From positions 56,131-120,130 of the forward strand of contig NZ_AUBE01000022.1 of assembly GCF_000429085.1 (NCBI RefSeq): 64,000 nt of DNA, given 5' to 3'. The translations under genes and the position numbers were made by a program. The notes under the pieces are model-generated. The model made no database searches, was not told the DNA's origin, and was given only the letters and a program-made list of their open reading frames with translations. Source of the DNA: Streptomyces flavidovirens DSM 40150 (GTDB lineage Bacteria; Actinomycetota; Actinomycetes; Streptomycetales; Streptomycetaceae). Numbering within the stretch: the first letter of the stretch is position 1; the number at the start of each line of letters is the position of its first letter. Positions 31,201-38,283 of this stretch are shown piece after piece.

Positions 31201-33105
31201 GAAGGCCGTCTGCGGGATCGCGCGGCCGAGCCGCCGTTCCAGCCGGTCACGAAGCCGGGTGAGGGCGAGGGAGGTCATCCCCAGCTCGTAGAACGGCGTC
31301 GCGCTGTCCGCCGGGTGCCCGAGAAGTGCGGTGACGGCCTCCCGTACCGCCTCCAGCAGGCCGGGCTGCTCACCCGGGCCCGGATCGCCCGTATCGAAGG
31401 CGCCTTCCAGCAGCCGGTCGCGCAGCTCGGTCCGGCGTATCTTCCCCGCCGGGGTGCGCGGGAACTCGGCCTCGGTGACGGGTACGGCGCGTGCGACGGT
31501 GAGCCGGAGCCTGGCGAAGACGGCTGCCTTGATACCGCGGGCGACGGGCTCGTCCGCGTCGGCGCTTCCGGTGCCGGCGAAGAACACGGCCAGCGACTCG
31601 CTGCCGGTGTCCGGGTCGGGGATGCCGCAGGCGGCGATCCCGCCCGCCCGCGCCCCCGGCACGGAGGCGGCGACGCGCTCGACCTCGTGGCAGTAGACGT
31701 TGTGCCCGTTCAGGATGATCAGGTCCTTGCGCCGGCCGGTGATCGTCACCTGCCCGGCTGCGAGGAACGCCAGATCGCCGGTGTCGAACCAGTGCGGTCC
31801 GGCGGGAAACGCGGCACGGTCGGCCGCGGCGTTCCGCACGTACCCCGGCGTGACCCGCGCGGTGGACCGTACCTGCAGCCGGCCGATCCACCGCTCGGGA
31901 AGAACTTCGCCCCGGTCGCCGACGACACGCACCGCGGCGCCGTGCGCGGGTGCTCCGACGGCGACGAAGGTCAGGGCGTCCTGCTCCGGAGTGTCCTCGC
32001 CGGCGTGGATGAGTGGTCCGCCGAGGCTGTCCTTCCGTACGCGGTGAACGGCTCCGGGGCCACCCAGTCTGCCGTAGGTGATGGCCGTGACCGTCTCCGC
32101 CATCCCCCATGCGGGAACGATGTGTTCCGCCCTGACGCCGAACGGTTCGACTACGGTGAGGAACCCGTTCATCACCGGCAGCGGTATCTGTTCCCCACCG
32201 CACACGAGGCTCCGTATCGCGCTCAGATCCCAGGTGCGGTCCGGGCACTCACCGACCGCATCGGCGATCAGCCGGTACGCGAAGGCCGGTGCCCAGCTGT
32301 GGTTCGCCGCGTGTTCGTCGAGAAGGTCCAGCCAGCGCAGCGGTGAGCCGAGTACGTGCCCGGTCGGCGCGTGGACATTGGTGCAGCCCACGAAGACCTC
32401 AAGGAGGTGGTAGAGCAGGAAGGCCCCGCTGTGGTCCAGCGGAAGCCAGTTCACGGTCGTGTGGCCGGGCCGCACATCCAGGATCCGGCGGCTGCTCGCC
32501 GCGAAATCGGCCAGGCCGCCGTGCGTCAGCCGCGCGGCCTTCGGGACGCCGGTGCTGCCCGAGGACAGCATCAGCAGGGCGACATCACGGCCTTCGGGCT
32601 CCACGTGATCCTCGGCGGGCGGGTGTCGCAGGCTGTCCTCGGCGACCACGGTCCGCAGGCTCGGGGCGGAAACCGCCAGCGCGTCGGCTCCCGCCCGGTC
32701 CGTCACCACCAGCGGGGAGCCGAGCAACTCGCAGGTGTGGCGGAGCCGTTCCAGGGTGGGAGAGCCGTCCTCGGCCCGTTCGGCGATGGCGACGGGTCTC
32801 GCGCCGCCGAGCAGGCAGGCCCAGAAGGCGGGGAAGAAGGCGGGCAGCGGCAGTCCGCACAGCACGATGTCCGCGCCGGGACTCAGGCCCCGGGCGCGCA
32901 GCCCGGCGAGCATACGGCGGGCCATGGTCAGCAACTCGGGGTAGAGGAGGGTGTTCGAGCGGCCGTCGTCCCCGATGGTGACGACTCCCGCGTGGGGTGA
33001 GCGTTCCGCCGCGCGCAGGAGGGCGCTGACGGCGTGCGGCGGGTCGTCGTCGGTGAACTCCCGCTCGGGACCTTCGTACACGGCTTCCCCCGTGGCTCGG
33101 TTCAT
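22279..33105 (-). CDS. Hybrid PKS-NRPS with luciferase-like monooxygenase domain
   Basis: 3608 residues, AAGGAG 9 bases before ATG. Domains in order: acyl-AMP ligase about 30-560 (SSGSTGVPK at 181); ACP about 585-650 (Ser612 in ELGMTSL); ketosynthase about 685-1103 (C847, H983, H1023); acyltransferase about 1190-1500 (GHSVGEY Ser1286, AFHS His1387, malonyl-type); ACP about 1572-1645 (Ser1605); linker with a Gln-rich helix; luciferase-like monooxygenase about 1778-2120; condensation about 2135-2560 (HHIVFDS 2266-2272); adenylation about 2585-3065; PCP about 3090-3155 (Ser3120); second condensation about 3165-3590 (HHAICDG 3295-3301). No KR, DH, ER or thioesterase. It should load an acid, extend it once, oxidise it, condense one amino acid and release by the last C domain. 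Confidence 0.92.
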   Translation of the reverse strand: MNRATGEAVYEGPEREFTDDDPPHAVSALLRAAERSPHAGVVTIGDDGRSNTLLYPELLTMARRMLAGLRARGLSPGADIVLCGLPLPAFFPAFWACLLGGARPVAIAERAEDGSPTLERLRHTCELLGSPLVVTDRAGADALAVSAPSLRTVVAEDSLRHPPAEDHVEPEGRDVALLMLSSGSTGVPKAARLTHGGLADFAASSRRILDVRPGHTTVNWLPLDHSGAFLLYHLLEVFVGCTNVHAPTGHVLGSPLRWLDLLDEHAANHSWAPAFAYRLIADAVGECPDRTWDLSAIRSLVCGGEQIPLPVMNGFLTVVEPFGVRAEHIVPAWGMAETVTAITYGRLGGPGAVHRVRKDSLGGPLIHAGEDTPEQDALTFVAVGAPAHGAAVRVVGDRGEVLPERWIGRLQVRSTARVTPGYVRNAAADRAAFPAGPHWFDTGDLAFLAAGQVTITGRRKDLIILNGHNVYCHEVERVAASVPGARAGGIAACGIPDPDTGSESLAVFFAGTGSADADEPVARGIKAAVFARLRLTVARAVPVTEAEFPRTPAGKIRRTELRDRLLEGAFDTGDPGPGEQPGLLEAVREAVTALLGHPADSATPFYELGMTSLALTRLRDRLERRLGRAIPQTAFFEHPTVSALAAHLAAAAPEPSRLPAPACGPAPAPQPTAAGGGAAEAPDHRIAIIGMSARFPGAPSVDAFWANLHQGKDSVSVFPGRGAEPDHVPVGGVLDDIEGFDSDFFGMNPKEAGLTDPAHRLFLECCHEALEDAGYAAPASDRRIGVFAGSGMNLYDHQSAPGTTARTDGDPATGLLTAMGRQPDFLATRVAYRLGLTGPAIGVQTACSTSLVAVHLAAQSLISGDADVALAGASAVHTPQDSGYRSHPGSILSPTGRCRAFDADADGTVGGNGVAAVLLKRLDRALADGDTVHAVIAGSAVNNDGAGKAGFSAPGLAGQVEVVRRALRKAAVPPETVTYVEAHGTGTQLGDPVEFEALSRAFAEGTERTGFCTLGSVKPAIGHLDSCAGMAGLIKTVLMLKHRTLVPTLHLRRANPALPLEDSPFVLGTELKPWTAPPGVPLRAGVSALGVGGTNAHVVLEEAPPRRVPPPAHYPVLVPVSARDPEALAELVDRLRRHLRENPGAAASDVAATLALGRPHRKHRTAVVGRTAQELGRALDSAVTDGAPLGRPAFAYSGQGSARPGMAREIYAVHPGARRVLDLCEQVYAEEFGGTLLPLLLDGSTAPSDAIWPTGTAQPALFAHHMALTQLWRAAGIRPVLLLGHSVGEYAALCAAGALSVEDGLRITAWRGRLMEQQCPPGGMLTLRADTGTARRIAQASGTELAGVNGPRSQVVSGPADAVREAGRLLDQEGIPWRTVPVDRAFHSAELDAVLSELRSRAERLERHPLRLPVVSTLDGALLPAGWTVDADYLVRQAREPVRFDLATATAAREGCTDFLEVGAGDVLTRLGRHCLPDSRWVPGQGTGDGQWRGFLTSVGEFYRRGADIDWQEVCREGGRVPLPGHPMRRRRYSVAGAGAGAGVADRAPEAGALAHAGTAPAPAPATGAADEIIGGIRELTARKLGVDPTEVEPDRSFFALGADSLALMGMTTELQRLHGVRVPVRELFSDSDTPRKLAELVVRLGGGPRPAAPGAVPAAQAPGEQPPGGLPAGTSVQAPPGTTGQEPDGDKGLREVVTQQLQLAGQLVEQVTGLMNRQLEMFAGPAPRTAASAAPPPRPVRATAPEPHAATPDVPHRPATAAAPPQDTGNDRQTSGCDFSLYFFGDYPETGTRDTYALITEAAEFADRNGFHALWFPERHFNSFGAPFPNPSVLAAALASRTSRVRLHAGSVVLPLHHPVRVAEEWSVVDNISGGRVGVCFASGWHAKDFALAPENFGRHREVMYERLETVRTLWSGQPLTMAAGDGDPVEIRLHPRPVQDMPPLYVAVVGNPDSYRRAAAEDLGVVTNLMSQSVEQLAGNIALYRRTRAEHGLDPAAGRVVVLVHTYLGANARTARAEAYHPFVAYLRSSLALFDQVTNSLGFEVDLENTPEEDVDFLLGRAYESYCASRALIGDADSVAATVRGLTEAGADEIACFVDFGVPADKVLAALPAIDALRARTQQRPPAAVEPPVTSALSPAQRRIWLVEQMYPGTSMYHEPKAIRLEGPLDVPRLTWALHRTAARQPALRTFFAAVDGTPRRQTREDVEFDCPVEDHTGATEAQALRSALRTGGGAAFDLTTGPLFSCRLLRLSDERHILFLLAHHIVFDSSSTGVFAREVAAHYRSWPDGPALAPLVARPQAVVGPDRTAEVLAFWRRELDGAPDLTLPSDRPRPPVRSGAGASFTHALDARLISGLREFAAQRRVTLFMVLTAAIGAVLSRFSGQRDIVVGTAVAARPEGAEEEIGLFLDTVALRLDLTGDPGFTDLLQRVKERSTAAYEHRDVPFDELVSELNPHRDPSRNPLFQVMVEYENEAEVDFDPPALTATLLDTPSDRAPFDLSFYLTHHRDGLRFMTEYDTDLFAERDVRRLVDYVEHVLRRALADPRAPLSALTALTEADRADLALLGRQHEPLPDVEQTLHGLFEAQAHRTPDAVALFTATGHVPYGELDRRATWLARRLKSQGAGRGERVAVVLPRGPELITALLGVLKSGAAYLPVDASLPSARMEQLLADGLPVLVLTDEATAARRPALQQWRVRTMERAAGQDTPHHTADAEADGVRAGDPAYCVYTSGSTGRPKGVVVPHRGPVNLVLRHIERHPALRTLQWTSPAFDVSVQEIFTTLASGAALVLVDDELRHDPVALAGLLRRHGVQRMFMPCTPLKYLIETGPRLPALRELFSAGEALQLTPAFLRFLDTHPQCALYNQYGPTETSVIVTSHRVDPRQGTCPPIGTPVPGARVTLLDAAGDEVPRGVTGEIHVGGTAVSYGYHRRPDETAAAFLPTSTGEVFYRTGDLARWRDDGTLAYLGRTDDQVKIRGHRVEPAEVQQALTRRPGVRDAAVLPRRDSHGEWELVAYVTPAAPDRTHTARLRAELAAELPGHLVPSQWVSLDRLPVNTAGKLDRGRLPAPEDAAPGPVNADDEPATPVEKTLHELWCAELGLSGVPVTRSFFELGGHSLSAVRLLNRMTTEHGAALSMAEFFRAPTIRAVARRMDPGPEPSSDPVPAPATLRRLWRRHHERADPGVYNVAHRIDLRGGLDPRALTRALEGLVRRHGALRSRAVLRDGELLVETLADVPVGVPVDDLTALDGPALDRWCQEQAARPFAMNQAPLFRFRLGRQAEDRWVLMVVLHHAICDGWSMGIVWNDLRTLYNDGAATPLDPPAAQFADYARWEGEQLRGGRRAPLEAFWRAELGGVPLRLELPYDRPRPAELSGSGALHHQVVEGDVPGRVTEVAARLGTTPYMVFAAAFATWGARLRGSDGDVVFAASSANRAGAREHEDIVGLLGDSVLLRARLSEARTFADLVSGLGGTVFNALDHQALPLNEIVRLLAPEEADGLYPTVLFTVVTTPPPALHLRGVSASIRGVPVGNVARNELYVVLVPGAGSITMTFEYSTDLFDAATVARWAQEFTRQLAMATARPETPLSDLISTDLISTEGPSPKG

Positions 33106-33133
33106 GAGTGTGCACTCCTTGTGATCACGCAGG

Positions 33134-34369
33134 TCATCCGTCTGCTGTGCGGCGGCCGGGGAGAGTCGTGAGAAACAGCGTCAGCGCGCCGCAGAAGGCC
33201 AGTCCGTGGAAGACGCCCACCACGGCGAGCACGGACCAGGCCTCCAGCGCTGCCGCGGCGGCCACCATGCCGAGGGCGAATCCGCACGTCTCCACCGTGG
33301 CGGACAGGCCGAACAGGCGGCTTCGTTCCCGGTCCGGCATTTTCTGGAGCATCGAGGTGTAGACGATCTCGGTGAATCCGTCGGCGATCCCCGCGACGCC
33401 GGCGATCAGCATGAGCACGAGGGGCGCCGGGCCCGTGAAGGCCAGCACGAAGCACAGCGACATCGCGCACGTACCGCCCACGTACGCGTTCAGGCCCCAC
33501 CGGTCCTCTGTGCGGGAGGCCTTCCGGCGCTTCAGCACCTGGTGGGCGACGAGCGTGCCGGCGGCCCAGGAGGCCCAGAACTGTGTCATGAAGACGGCAG
33601 GGTTCTGGGGCGAGTGGAAAGCGGAGACCACGGGCAGCGCCACGTTGTGCGAGGAGGACGCCAGCGCGTCGCCGCCTCTGAGCAGGATCATGCCAAGCAT
33701 GAGGGCCGGCACCGCGGTGATGACGCGCAGCAGGGACACGGAGTCCGGCCGCTCCGCACCCTGCGGGGTGGCGGGCTCTTCGTCGGTCCGCAGGCGCAGG
33801 AAGAACATCGCCGCCGCGGACACCAGGAAGCTGGCGCCGTTCACGGCGAACGCGGCGCCGTAGCCCGCGATGCCGATGACGGGTGCGGCGGAGGCGAAGC
33901 CGGCCACCGTCGCCACCGAACGCACCGTGATCAGCTGTCCGTTGATCCGGACCCGCGCCTCGGAGCCCACGAGCACCGGGACCGCGCTGCGCAGGGCGAC
34001 AGTGAAGAAGGTGTTTCCGGCGCCGAGCACGATCACCACGACGGCCAGCAGCCACACGGAAGCCGACCGGGCACACACCGCGAGGAACACCATGGCCACC
34101 GCCTGGCAGACGTCCGCGGTGATCATCAACCGTCTGCGGCCGGCCCTGGCCGCCAGCGCGCCGGCTGCCAGTCCGGCCAGGAAGCCGGAGAACAGCCGCA
34201 GCGCCATGAGCAGGCCGAGACCGAGTCCGCTGCCGGTGACCTCGTACGTGAACAGGCTCAGCGCGATCAGATTGAGAAAGTTCCCGTACGACGACACCGC
34301 ATAGGCGGCCACGAGCGCGCGTACGCGAGGACGTACCACCTCAGCGGCTGTGATTGCCGTTTCCCCCAT
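33134..34369 (-). CDS. MFS exporter, probable product efflux
   Basis: 411 residues, 12 membrane segments, GGAGGAG before the ATG at 34369. Typical MFS loop GALAARAGRRRLMITADV and a 'MFS_3/enterobactin-exporter-like' layout. The gene ends 28 bp before the PKS-NRPS start on the same strand, so it is almost certainly part of that operon and exports the product or a precursor. The frame extends left to 36391 but the upstream part is the complement of the two plus-strand genes and is not coding. Substrate specificity is inferred only from the neighbour. Confidence 0.85.
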   Translation of the reverse strand: MGETAITAAEVVRPRVRALVAAYAVSSYGNFLNLIALSLFTYEVTGSGLGLGLLMALRLFSGFLAGLAAGALAARAGRRRLMITADVCQAVAMVFLAVCARSASVWLLAVVVIVLGAGNTFFTVALRSAVPVLVGSEARVRINGQLITVRSVATVAGFASAAPVIGIAGYGAAFAVNGASFLVSAAAMFFLRLRTDEEPATPQGAERPDSVSLLRVITAVPALMLGMILLRGGDALASSSHNVALPVVSAFHSPQNPAVFMTQFWASWAAGTLVAHQVLKRRKASRTEDRWGLNAYVGGTCAMSLCFVLAFTGPAPLVLMLIAGVAGIADGFTEIVYTSMLQKMPDRERSRLFGLSATVETCGFALGMVAAAAALEAWSVLAVVGVFHGLAFCGALTLFLTTLPGRRTADG

Positions 34370-34567
34370 GTACTCCTCCGACCGCGGCGGGCTCCTGCGC
34401 TCTCCGCACGCGCTGACACGCGCTGAAGGGATACCACCACAACAAAGCGCGGAGGACCGGGTGTTTGCCGGCTCTCGGCTCCGCAGGCCGGCCGACCCCG
34501 ACCGCGAGCCGGTGGACGGGGCGATTGATCCTGGTTCGTCCGGGACGGTTGGGGGTAGTGACCGGAC

Positions 34568-35659
34568 ATGATCACTGTGGGAGTCGAGGAGGAGTACCTG
34601 CTGCTCGACCCGGAAACCGGCATTCCGGTGCCGCTGTCCGAAGAGGTGCGCGGGTCGTCCGGCCTGGCGCCGGTCGTGGAGCACCGGGAGGTGCAGTGCG
34701 AGCTCCTTCAGGCACAGGTGGAGGTCGCCACCCCGGTGTGCAAGGACCTCGACGAGGTCGGAGGTCACCTGCTGCGGCTGCGCCACGCGGTCGGTGCCGC
34801 GGCCGAGGAGCTGGGATGCCGGATCGCCGCCTGCGCCACAGCTCCGCTGCGGGCGGTAGCGCCGGTTCCGGTCAGCCGGAACCGGCGCTACCTCGCCATG
34901 CAGTCGCAGGCCCCGCAACTGGTGGCGGAACAGCTCATCAACGGGATGCACGTGCACGCGGAGGTACCCGATCCGCACGTGGGCGTCGCCGTCCTCAACC
35001 GGATCCGGGTCTGGCTGCCGGTCCTGGTGGCCATGTCGGCGAATTCCCCGCTGTGGGACTGCCACGACACGGGCTTCGCCAGCTGGCGCACCATGATCTT
35101 CGGACGCTGGCCCGTGAGTGGACCCCCTCCGTACTTCGCCGATCTGGCCGATCACGAGCACCGGGTCCAGGACCTGCTCACCTCGGGAATCATCTCCGAC
35201 ACGGGCCAGATCTACTGGCAGGCCCGTCTCTCCGGCCGGTACCCGACCGTCGAGGTGCGGTGCATGGACGTTCAGCTCCGGGCCGATGACGCCGTCATGT
35301 TCGCGGGCATCGTCCGCGCGCTGGTCGCGACAGCGATCCGCGACGAGAAGGCCGGGACGCCGCCGCTCCAGTGCTCGCCGGAGCTGCTGCAGGGCGCGAA
35401 CTGGCTCGCCGCACGGCACGGCATCGGTGGTCCGCTGGTCACCCCCTCGGGCGAGCGCCGCAGCGCCGGCGACGTACTGCATCAGCTGATGGAGCACATC
35501 ACACCCGCTCTGGAGGAAGCCGGGGACATGCGGGAAGTGGGGTCCCTCGTCCACCGCCTCCTGCGACAGGGGACTCCTGCGGACCGGCAGCGCCGGGCGC
35601 TCGCTCAGGGGCTGCCCGCCCTGATCGACCTGATCACCACGGAGAGCACCGCGCCGTAA
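34568..35659 (+). CDS. Carboxylate-amine ligase, YbdK/GCS2 type
   Basis: 363 residues. The GVEEEYLL start (residues 5-12) and the conserved NGMHVHAEV, FASWRT and VEVRCMD motifs identify the glutamate-cysteine ligase type 2 family. Family members join an amine to the gamma-carboxylate of Glu; the exact substrate of actinobacterial copies is usually not glutathione, since these organisms use mycothiol. ATG at 34568 with GGGGGT upstream at about 12 bases. Divergent from the PKS-NRPS operon, sharing a 198-bp promoter region, but not clearly part of it. Confidence 0.85.
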   Translation: MITVGVEEEYLLLDPETGIPVPLSEEVRGSSGLAPVVEHREVQCELLQAQVEVATPVCKDLDEVGGHLLRLRHAVGAAAEELGCRIAACATAPLRAVAPVPVSRNRRYLAMQSQAPQLVAEQLINGMHVHAEVPDPHVGVAVLNRIRVWLPVLVAMSANSPLWDCHDTGFASWRTMIFGRWPVSGPPPYFADLADHEHRVQDLLTSGIISDTGQIYWQARLSGRYPTVEVRCMDVQLRADDAVMFAGIVRALVATAIRDEKAGTPPLQCSPELLQGANWLAARHGIGGPLVTPSGERRSAGDVLHQLMEHITPALEEAGDMREVGSLVHRLLRQGTPADRQRRALAQGLPALIDLITTESTAP

Positions 35660-35740
35660 CCCGCCCGGCACCGGTCGCCGAGGTGGCGTCCGGCCGTACG
35701 GCGGCGGGCGCCCCGGAGTGTGCTCACGGAGGATGGAGTC

Positions 35741-36637
35741 ATGAGCGATGCACGCACCACTGTCGTCGTGATCACCCACAACCGCCGCGACGAACTGCTG
35801 CGCACCCTCGACAAGCTGGCCGGACTGCCGGAGCGTCCACCGGTGATCGTCACCGACAACGCTTCCACGGACGGTACGGCCGAGGCCGTCGCCCGGCTGT
35901 ACCCGGAGGCGACCCTGCTGACGCCCGGCCGGAACCTGGGGGCGGTGGGCCGCAATCTCGCGGCGCGGCAGGTGCGGACGCCGTACATGGCCTTCTGTGA
36001 CGACGACTCCTGGTGGGAGCCGGGCTCCCTCGCGCGGGCGGCGGACCTGCTGGAACGGCACGAGCGGCTGGTGGGCGTCACTGCCCGCATTCTCGTCGAG
36101 CCGGGCGGCCGGGAAGACCCGATCGTGGCCGAGCTGCGCGATTCGCCGGTCGAGGGACCGGATTGGCTGCCCGGTCCGGCTCTGGGCTCGTTCCTGGCGG
36201 CGGCGACCGTGCTGCGCACCGATGCCTTCCTGGCGGCGGGTGGTTTCAGTGAGCGGCTGTGGCTCGGCGGCGAGGAAGAGCTGCTCGCCACCGATTTCGC
36301 GACGCGCGGCTGGTGGCTGGCGTACGTGGACGAGCTGACGGCCCACCATGCGCCGTCGCCGGTACGGGACGCGACACTGCGGCGTGTCCACGGTCTGCGC
36401 AACACCCTGTGGTTCTGCTGGCTGCGCCGGCCGGCGCTCGCCGCACTGCGCAGGACCTTCTTCCTGGCCCGTACGGTCCCGCGCGACCGGGCATCCCTGC
36501 GGGCGTTCGGCCAGGCGATCGCGGGGCTGCCCTGGGTGCTGCGCGAGCGGCGCGTCGTACCACCGGCGGTGGAGGCACGCCTGCGGTCACTGACGCAGGC
36601 GCAGCGCCGCTCCACCGCCCGCCAGTACATCGGCTGA
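35741..36637 (+). CDS. Family 2 glycosyltransferase
   Basis: 298 residues, soluble, with a GT-A fold signature: VVVITHNRRDELLRTLDKLA at the start, VTDNASTDGTAE, and the metal-binding DDDSWWEPGSL. EEELLATDF further on fits the acid/base region. An inverting sugar transferase for a cell-surface or small-molecule acceptor is likely; donor and acceptor unknown. ATG at 35741 follows GGAGG with 8-base spacing; a GTG at 35720 is possible but less well placed. It follows the YbdK-type ligase on the same strand by about 80 bp and could be co-expressed with it. Confidence 0.8.
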   Translation: MSDARTTVVVITHNRRDELLRTLDKLAGLPERPPVIVTDNASTDGTAEAVARLYPEATLLTPGRNLGAVGRNLAARQVRTPYMAFCDDDSWWEPGSLARAADLLERHERLVGVTARILVEPGGREDPIVAELRDSPVEGPDWLPGPALGSFLAAATVLRTDAFLAAGGFSERLWLGGEEELLATDFATRGWWLAYVDELTAHHAPSPVRDATLRRVHGLRNTLWFCWLRRPALAALRRTFFLARTVPRDRASLRAFGQAIAGLPWVLRERRVVPPAVEARLRSLTQAQRRSTARQYIG

Positions 36638-36712
36638 TCCGGGCGCCGCACACGTAAGGTCGCGCGGGCGGCGCCGCGCGGGCAAGGATTCCGGCCGCCG
36701 GATACTGGTCGT

Positions 36713-37606
36713 ATGGACGTGTCCGCACCCGCCGTCTCCTACGTGCGCGAGCGTCTCGGCAGCAGCCTGTTCAGCCGTGTCGCCGGGCCCGCGGGCAGGG
36801 ACACGCGCGTGCGCATTCACGAGACGCCGGGGCCGCGCTGGTTCGGTCCTGACCGGCCGATCCGTACGGTTCACGGGGACGCTTCGATGTTCATCGGCGG
36901 GCTGAGGGCCCTGTTGTTGCAGTCCCTGCATCCGCTCGCCATGGCCGCCGTCGCGGCTCATTCCGGCTACCGGGGCGATCCGTGGGGCCGGCTCCAGCGC
37001 ACCAGCACCTTCCTGGCGGTGACGACGTACGGCACGGCGCAAGACGCGCAGGAAGCGGTGGACCGCGTCCGGGCCGTGCACGAACGCGTGCGGGGGACTA
37101 CGGCCGCCGGGGAGACCTACCACGCCGCCGACCCGCACCTGCTGGCCTGGGTCCACATCGCCGAGGCCGACAGCTTTCTGTGCGCCCACCAGCTCTACGG
37201 CGCGCGGCCCCTGGACGCCGACGGCTGTGACGCGTACGTAGCGGACATGGCGCGGGTCGCGGCCGCGCTCGGGGTGAGCGACCCGCCGCGCACGCGGGCC
37301 GAGCTGGCCGAACGACTGCTCGCCTACCGTCCCGAGCTGCGCGCCACCCAAGAGGCCCGCGAGGCGGCCCGCTACATCCTGCTTCGCCCGCCGCTGCCCC
37401 TGATCGCCCGGGCGCCGTACGCCGCGCTCGCCGCGAACGCGGTCTCGACGCTGCCACCGTGGGCCCGCGAGCCGCTCAAGCTGCCCCGCCTGCCGGGTTT
37501 CGAGAGGACCTGCGTGCGCCTGAGCGGGCACGCGCTGACCAGAACGATCCGGTGGGCGATGGCGCCTCCCCCGCGCACGGCGGGCTCGCGCCCGGCGAAC
37601 TCCTGA
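36713..37606 (+). CDS. MpaB-family (DUF2236) oxygenase-like protein
   Basis: 297 residues. Conserved DUF2236 pattern: GGLRALLLQSLHPLAMAAV near the N-terminus, DPWGRLQRTSTFLAVTTYGT, and HLLAWVHIAEADSFLCAHQ with His residues that in relatives bind haem b. Latex-clearing protein Lcp and MpaB belong to this superfamily, which acts on isoprenoid chains or unsaturated substrates. Substrate here is unknown. Third of three plus-strand genes after the PKS-NRPS operon, 75 bp after the glycosyltransferase. Confidence 0.8.
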   Translation: MDVSAPAVSYVRERLGSSLFSRVAGPAGRDTRVRIHETPGPRWFGPDRPIRTVHGDASMFIGGLRALLLQSLHPLAMAAVAAHSGYRGDPWGRLQRTSTFLAVTTYGTAQDAQEAVDRVRAVHERVRGTTAAGETYHAADPHLLAWVHIAEADSFLCAHQLYGARPLDADGCDAYVADMARVAAALGVSDPPRTRAELAERLLAYRPELRATQEAREAARYILLRPPLPLIARAPYAALAANAVSTLPPWAREPLKLPRLPGFERTCVRLSGHALTRTIRWAMAPPPRTAGSRPANS

Positions 37607-37624
37607 CCGCGCCCGCGGTGCTTC

Positions 37625-37645
37625 GCCGGCCGGTCAGCGGCCGGC
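37625..37645. terminator. Bidirectional hairpin between convergent genes
   Basis: GCCGGCCG (37625-37632), loop GTCAG, CGGCCGGC (37638-37645). It lies in the 69-bp gap between the MpaB-family gene and the DoxX-family gene and can serve both. Confidence 0.55.
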
Positions 37646-37675
37646 CGCGCCACGACGCGGGGCCTGTACCGCGGC

Positions 37676-38206
37676 CTACATCGCGGCCCGGTCCACGCCT
37701 TCCGCCTGTGCCTTGCTGCGCTTGGTGAGGACCCCGGCCGCCGCGAGCGCGCAGCCGGTGAAGGCCAGTGCCACGGTCCACGGCTGGTCGAAGCGGTGCC
37801 CCATGGCGTGGTCCAGGGAGTAGCGGCCGGCTCCGGCGAGCCCGATGGCGGCCGCCGTGAAGCCAAGGAAGGCCGGGTACTCGTAGCCGCCCGACTGGGC
37901 GAAGAAACCGGCGGGCGCGTGCACGGCGACGGCCCCGGCCATGGCTCCGGCCGCCGCCGCGCCGGCCGCGGGCGTGGCGAGCCCGAGGGCCAGCAGTACC
38001 CCACCACCCGCCTCGCCGAGCCCGGCCGCGACGGCGCTCGGCCGGCCGGGGATGAAGCCCATGTGCTCCATGGCCGTCGCGGTCCCCTCCACACCTCCGC
38101 CGCCGAACCAGCCGAGCAGCTTCTGCGTGCCGTGCGCCGCCAGTACGGCGCCGGTGCCCGTGCGCAGTACGAGCAGGCCGAGGTCGCGTCGGTTGATGTG
38201 AGCCAT
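37676..38206 (-). CDS. DoxX-family membrane protein
   Basis: 176 residues, four membrane segments, GGGAGAGA before the ATG at 38206. The family motif LGLLVLRTGTGAVLAAHGTQKLLGWF opens the protein; length and topology fit DoxX/SURF4-like proteins. In mycobacteria a DoxX protein joins a membrane-associated oxidoreductase complex with a sulfurtransferase and superoxide dismutase; no such partners are beside this gene. It precedes no other gene on its strand within 78 bp, and the TauE-like gene upstream reads the same way. Confidence 0.85.
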   Translation of the reverse strand: MAHINRRDLGLLVLRTGTGAVLAAHGTQKLLGWFGGGGVEGTATAMEHMGFIPGRPSAVAAGLGEAGGGVLLALGLATPAAGAAAAGAMAGAVAVHAPAGFFAQSGGYEYPAFLGFTAAAIGLAGAGRYSLDHAMGHRFDQPWTVALAFTGCALAAAGVLTKRSKAQAEGVDRAAM

Positions 38207-38283
38207 GGGTCTCTCCCAGCGTGAAGGGGCCGCGGTTACGTCTCCACTTTCGTTACGAAACGCACCGTGCGCACCCTTTCGCT

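Noticed and set aside
29251..32346. 1031-residue open frame on the plus strand within the PKS-NRPS gene
   Set aside because: It is the complement of the synthase coding strand. High GC gives long spurious frames; it has no ribosome binding site and no protein-like motifs.
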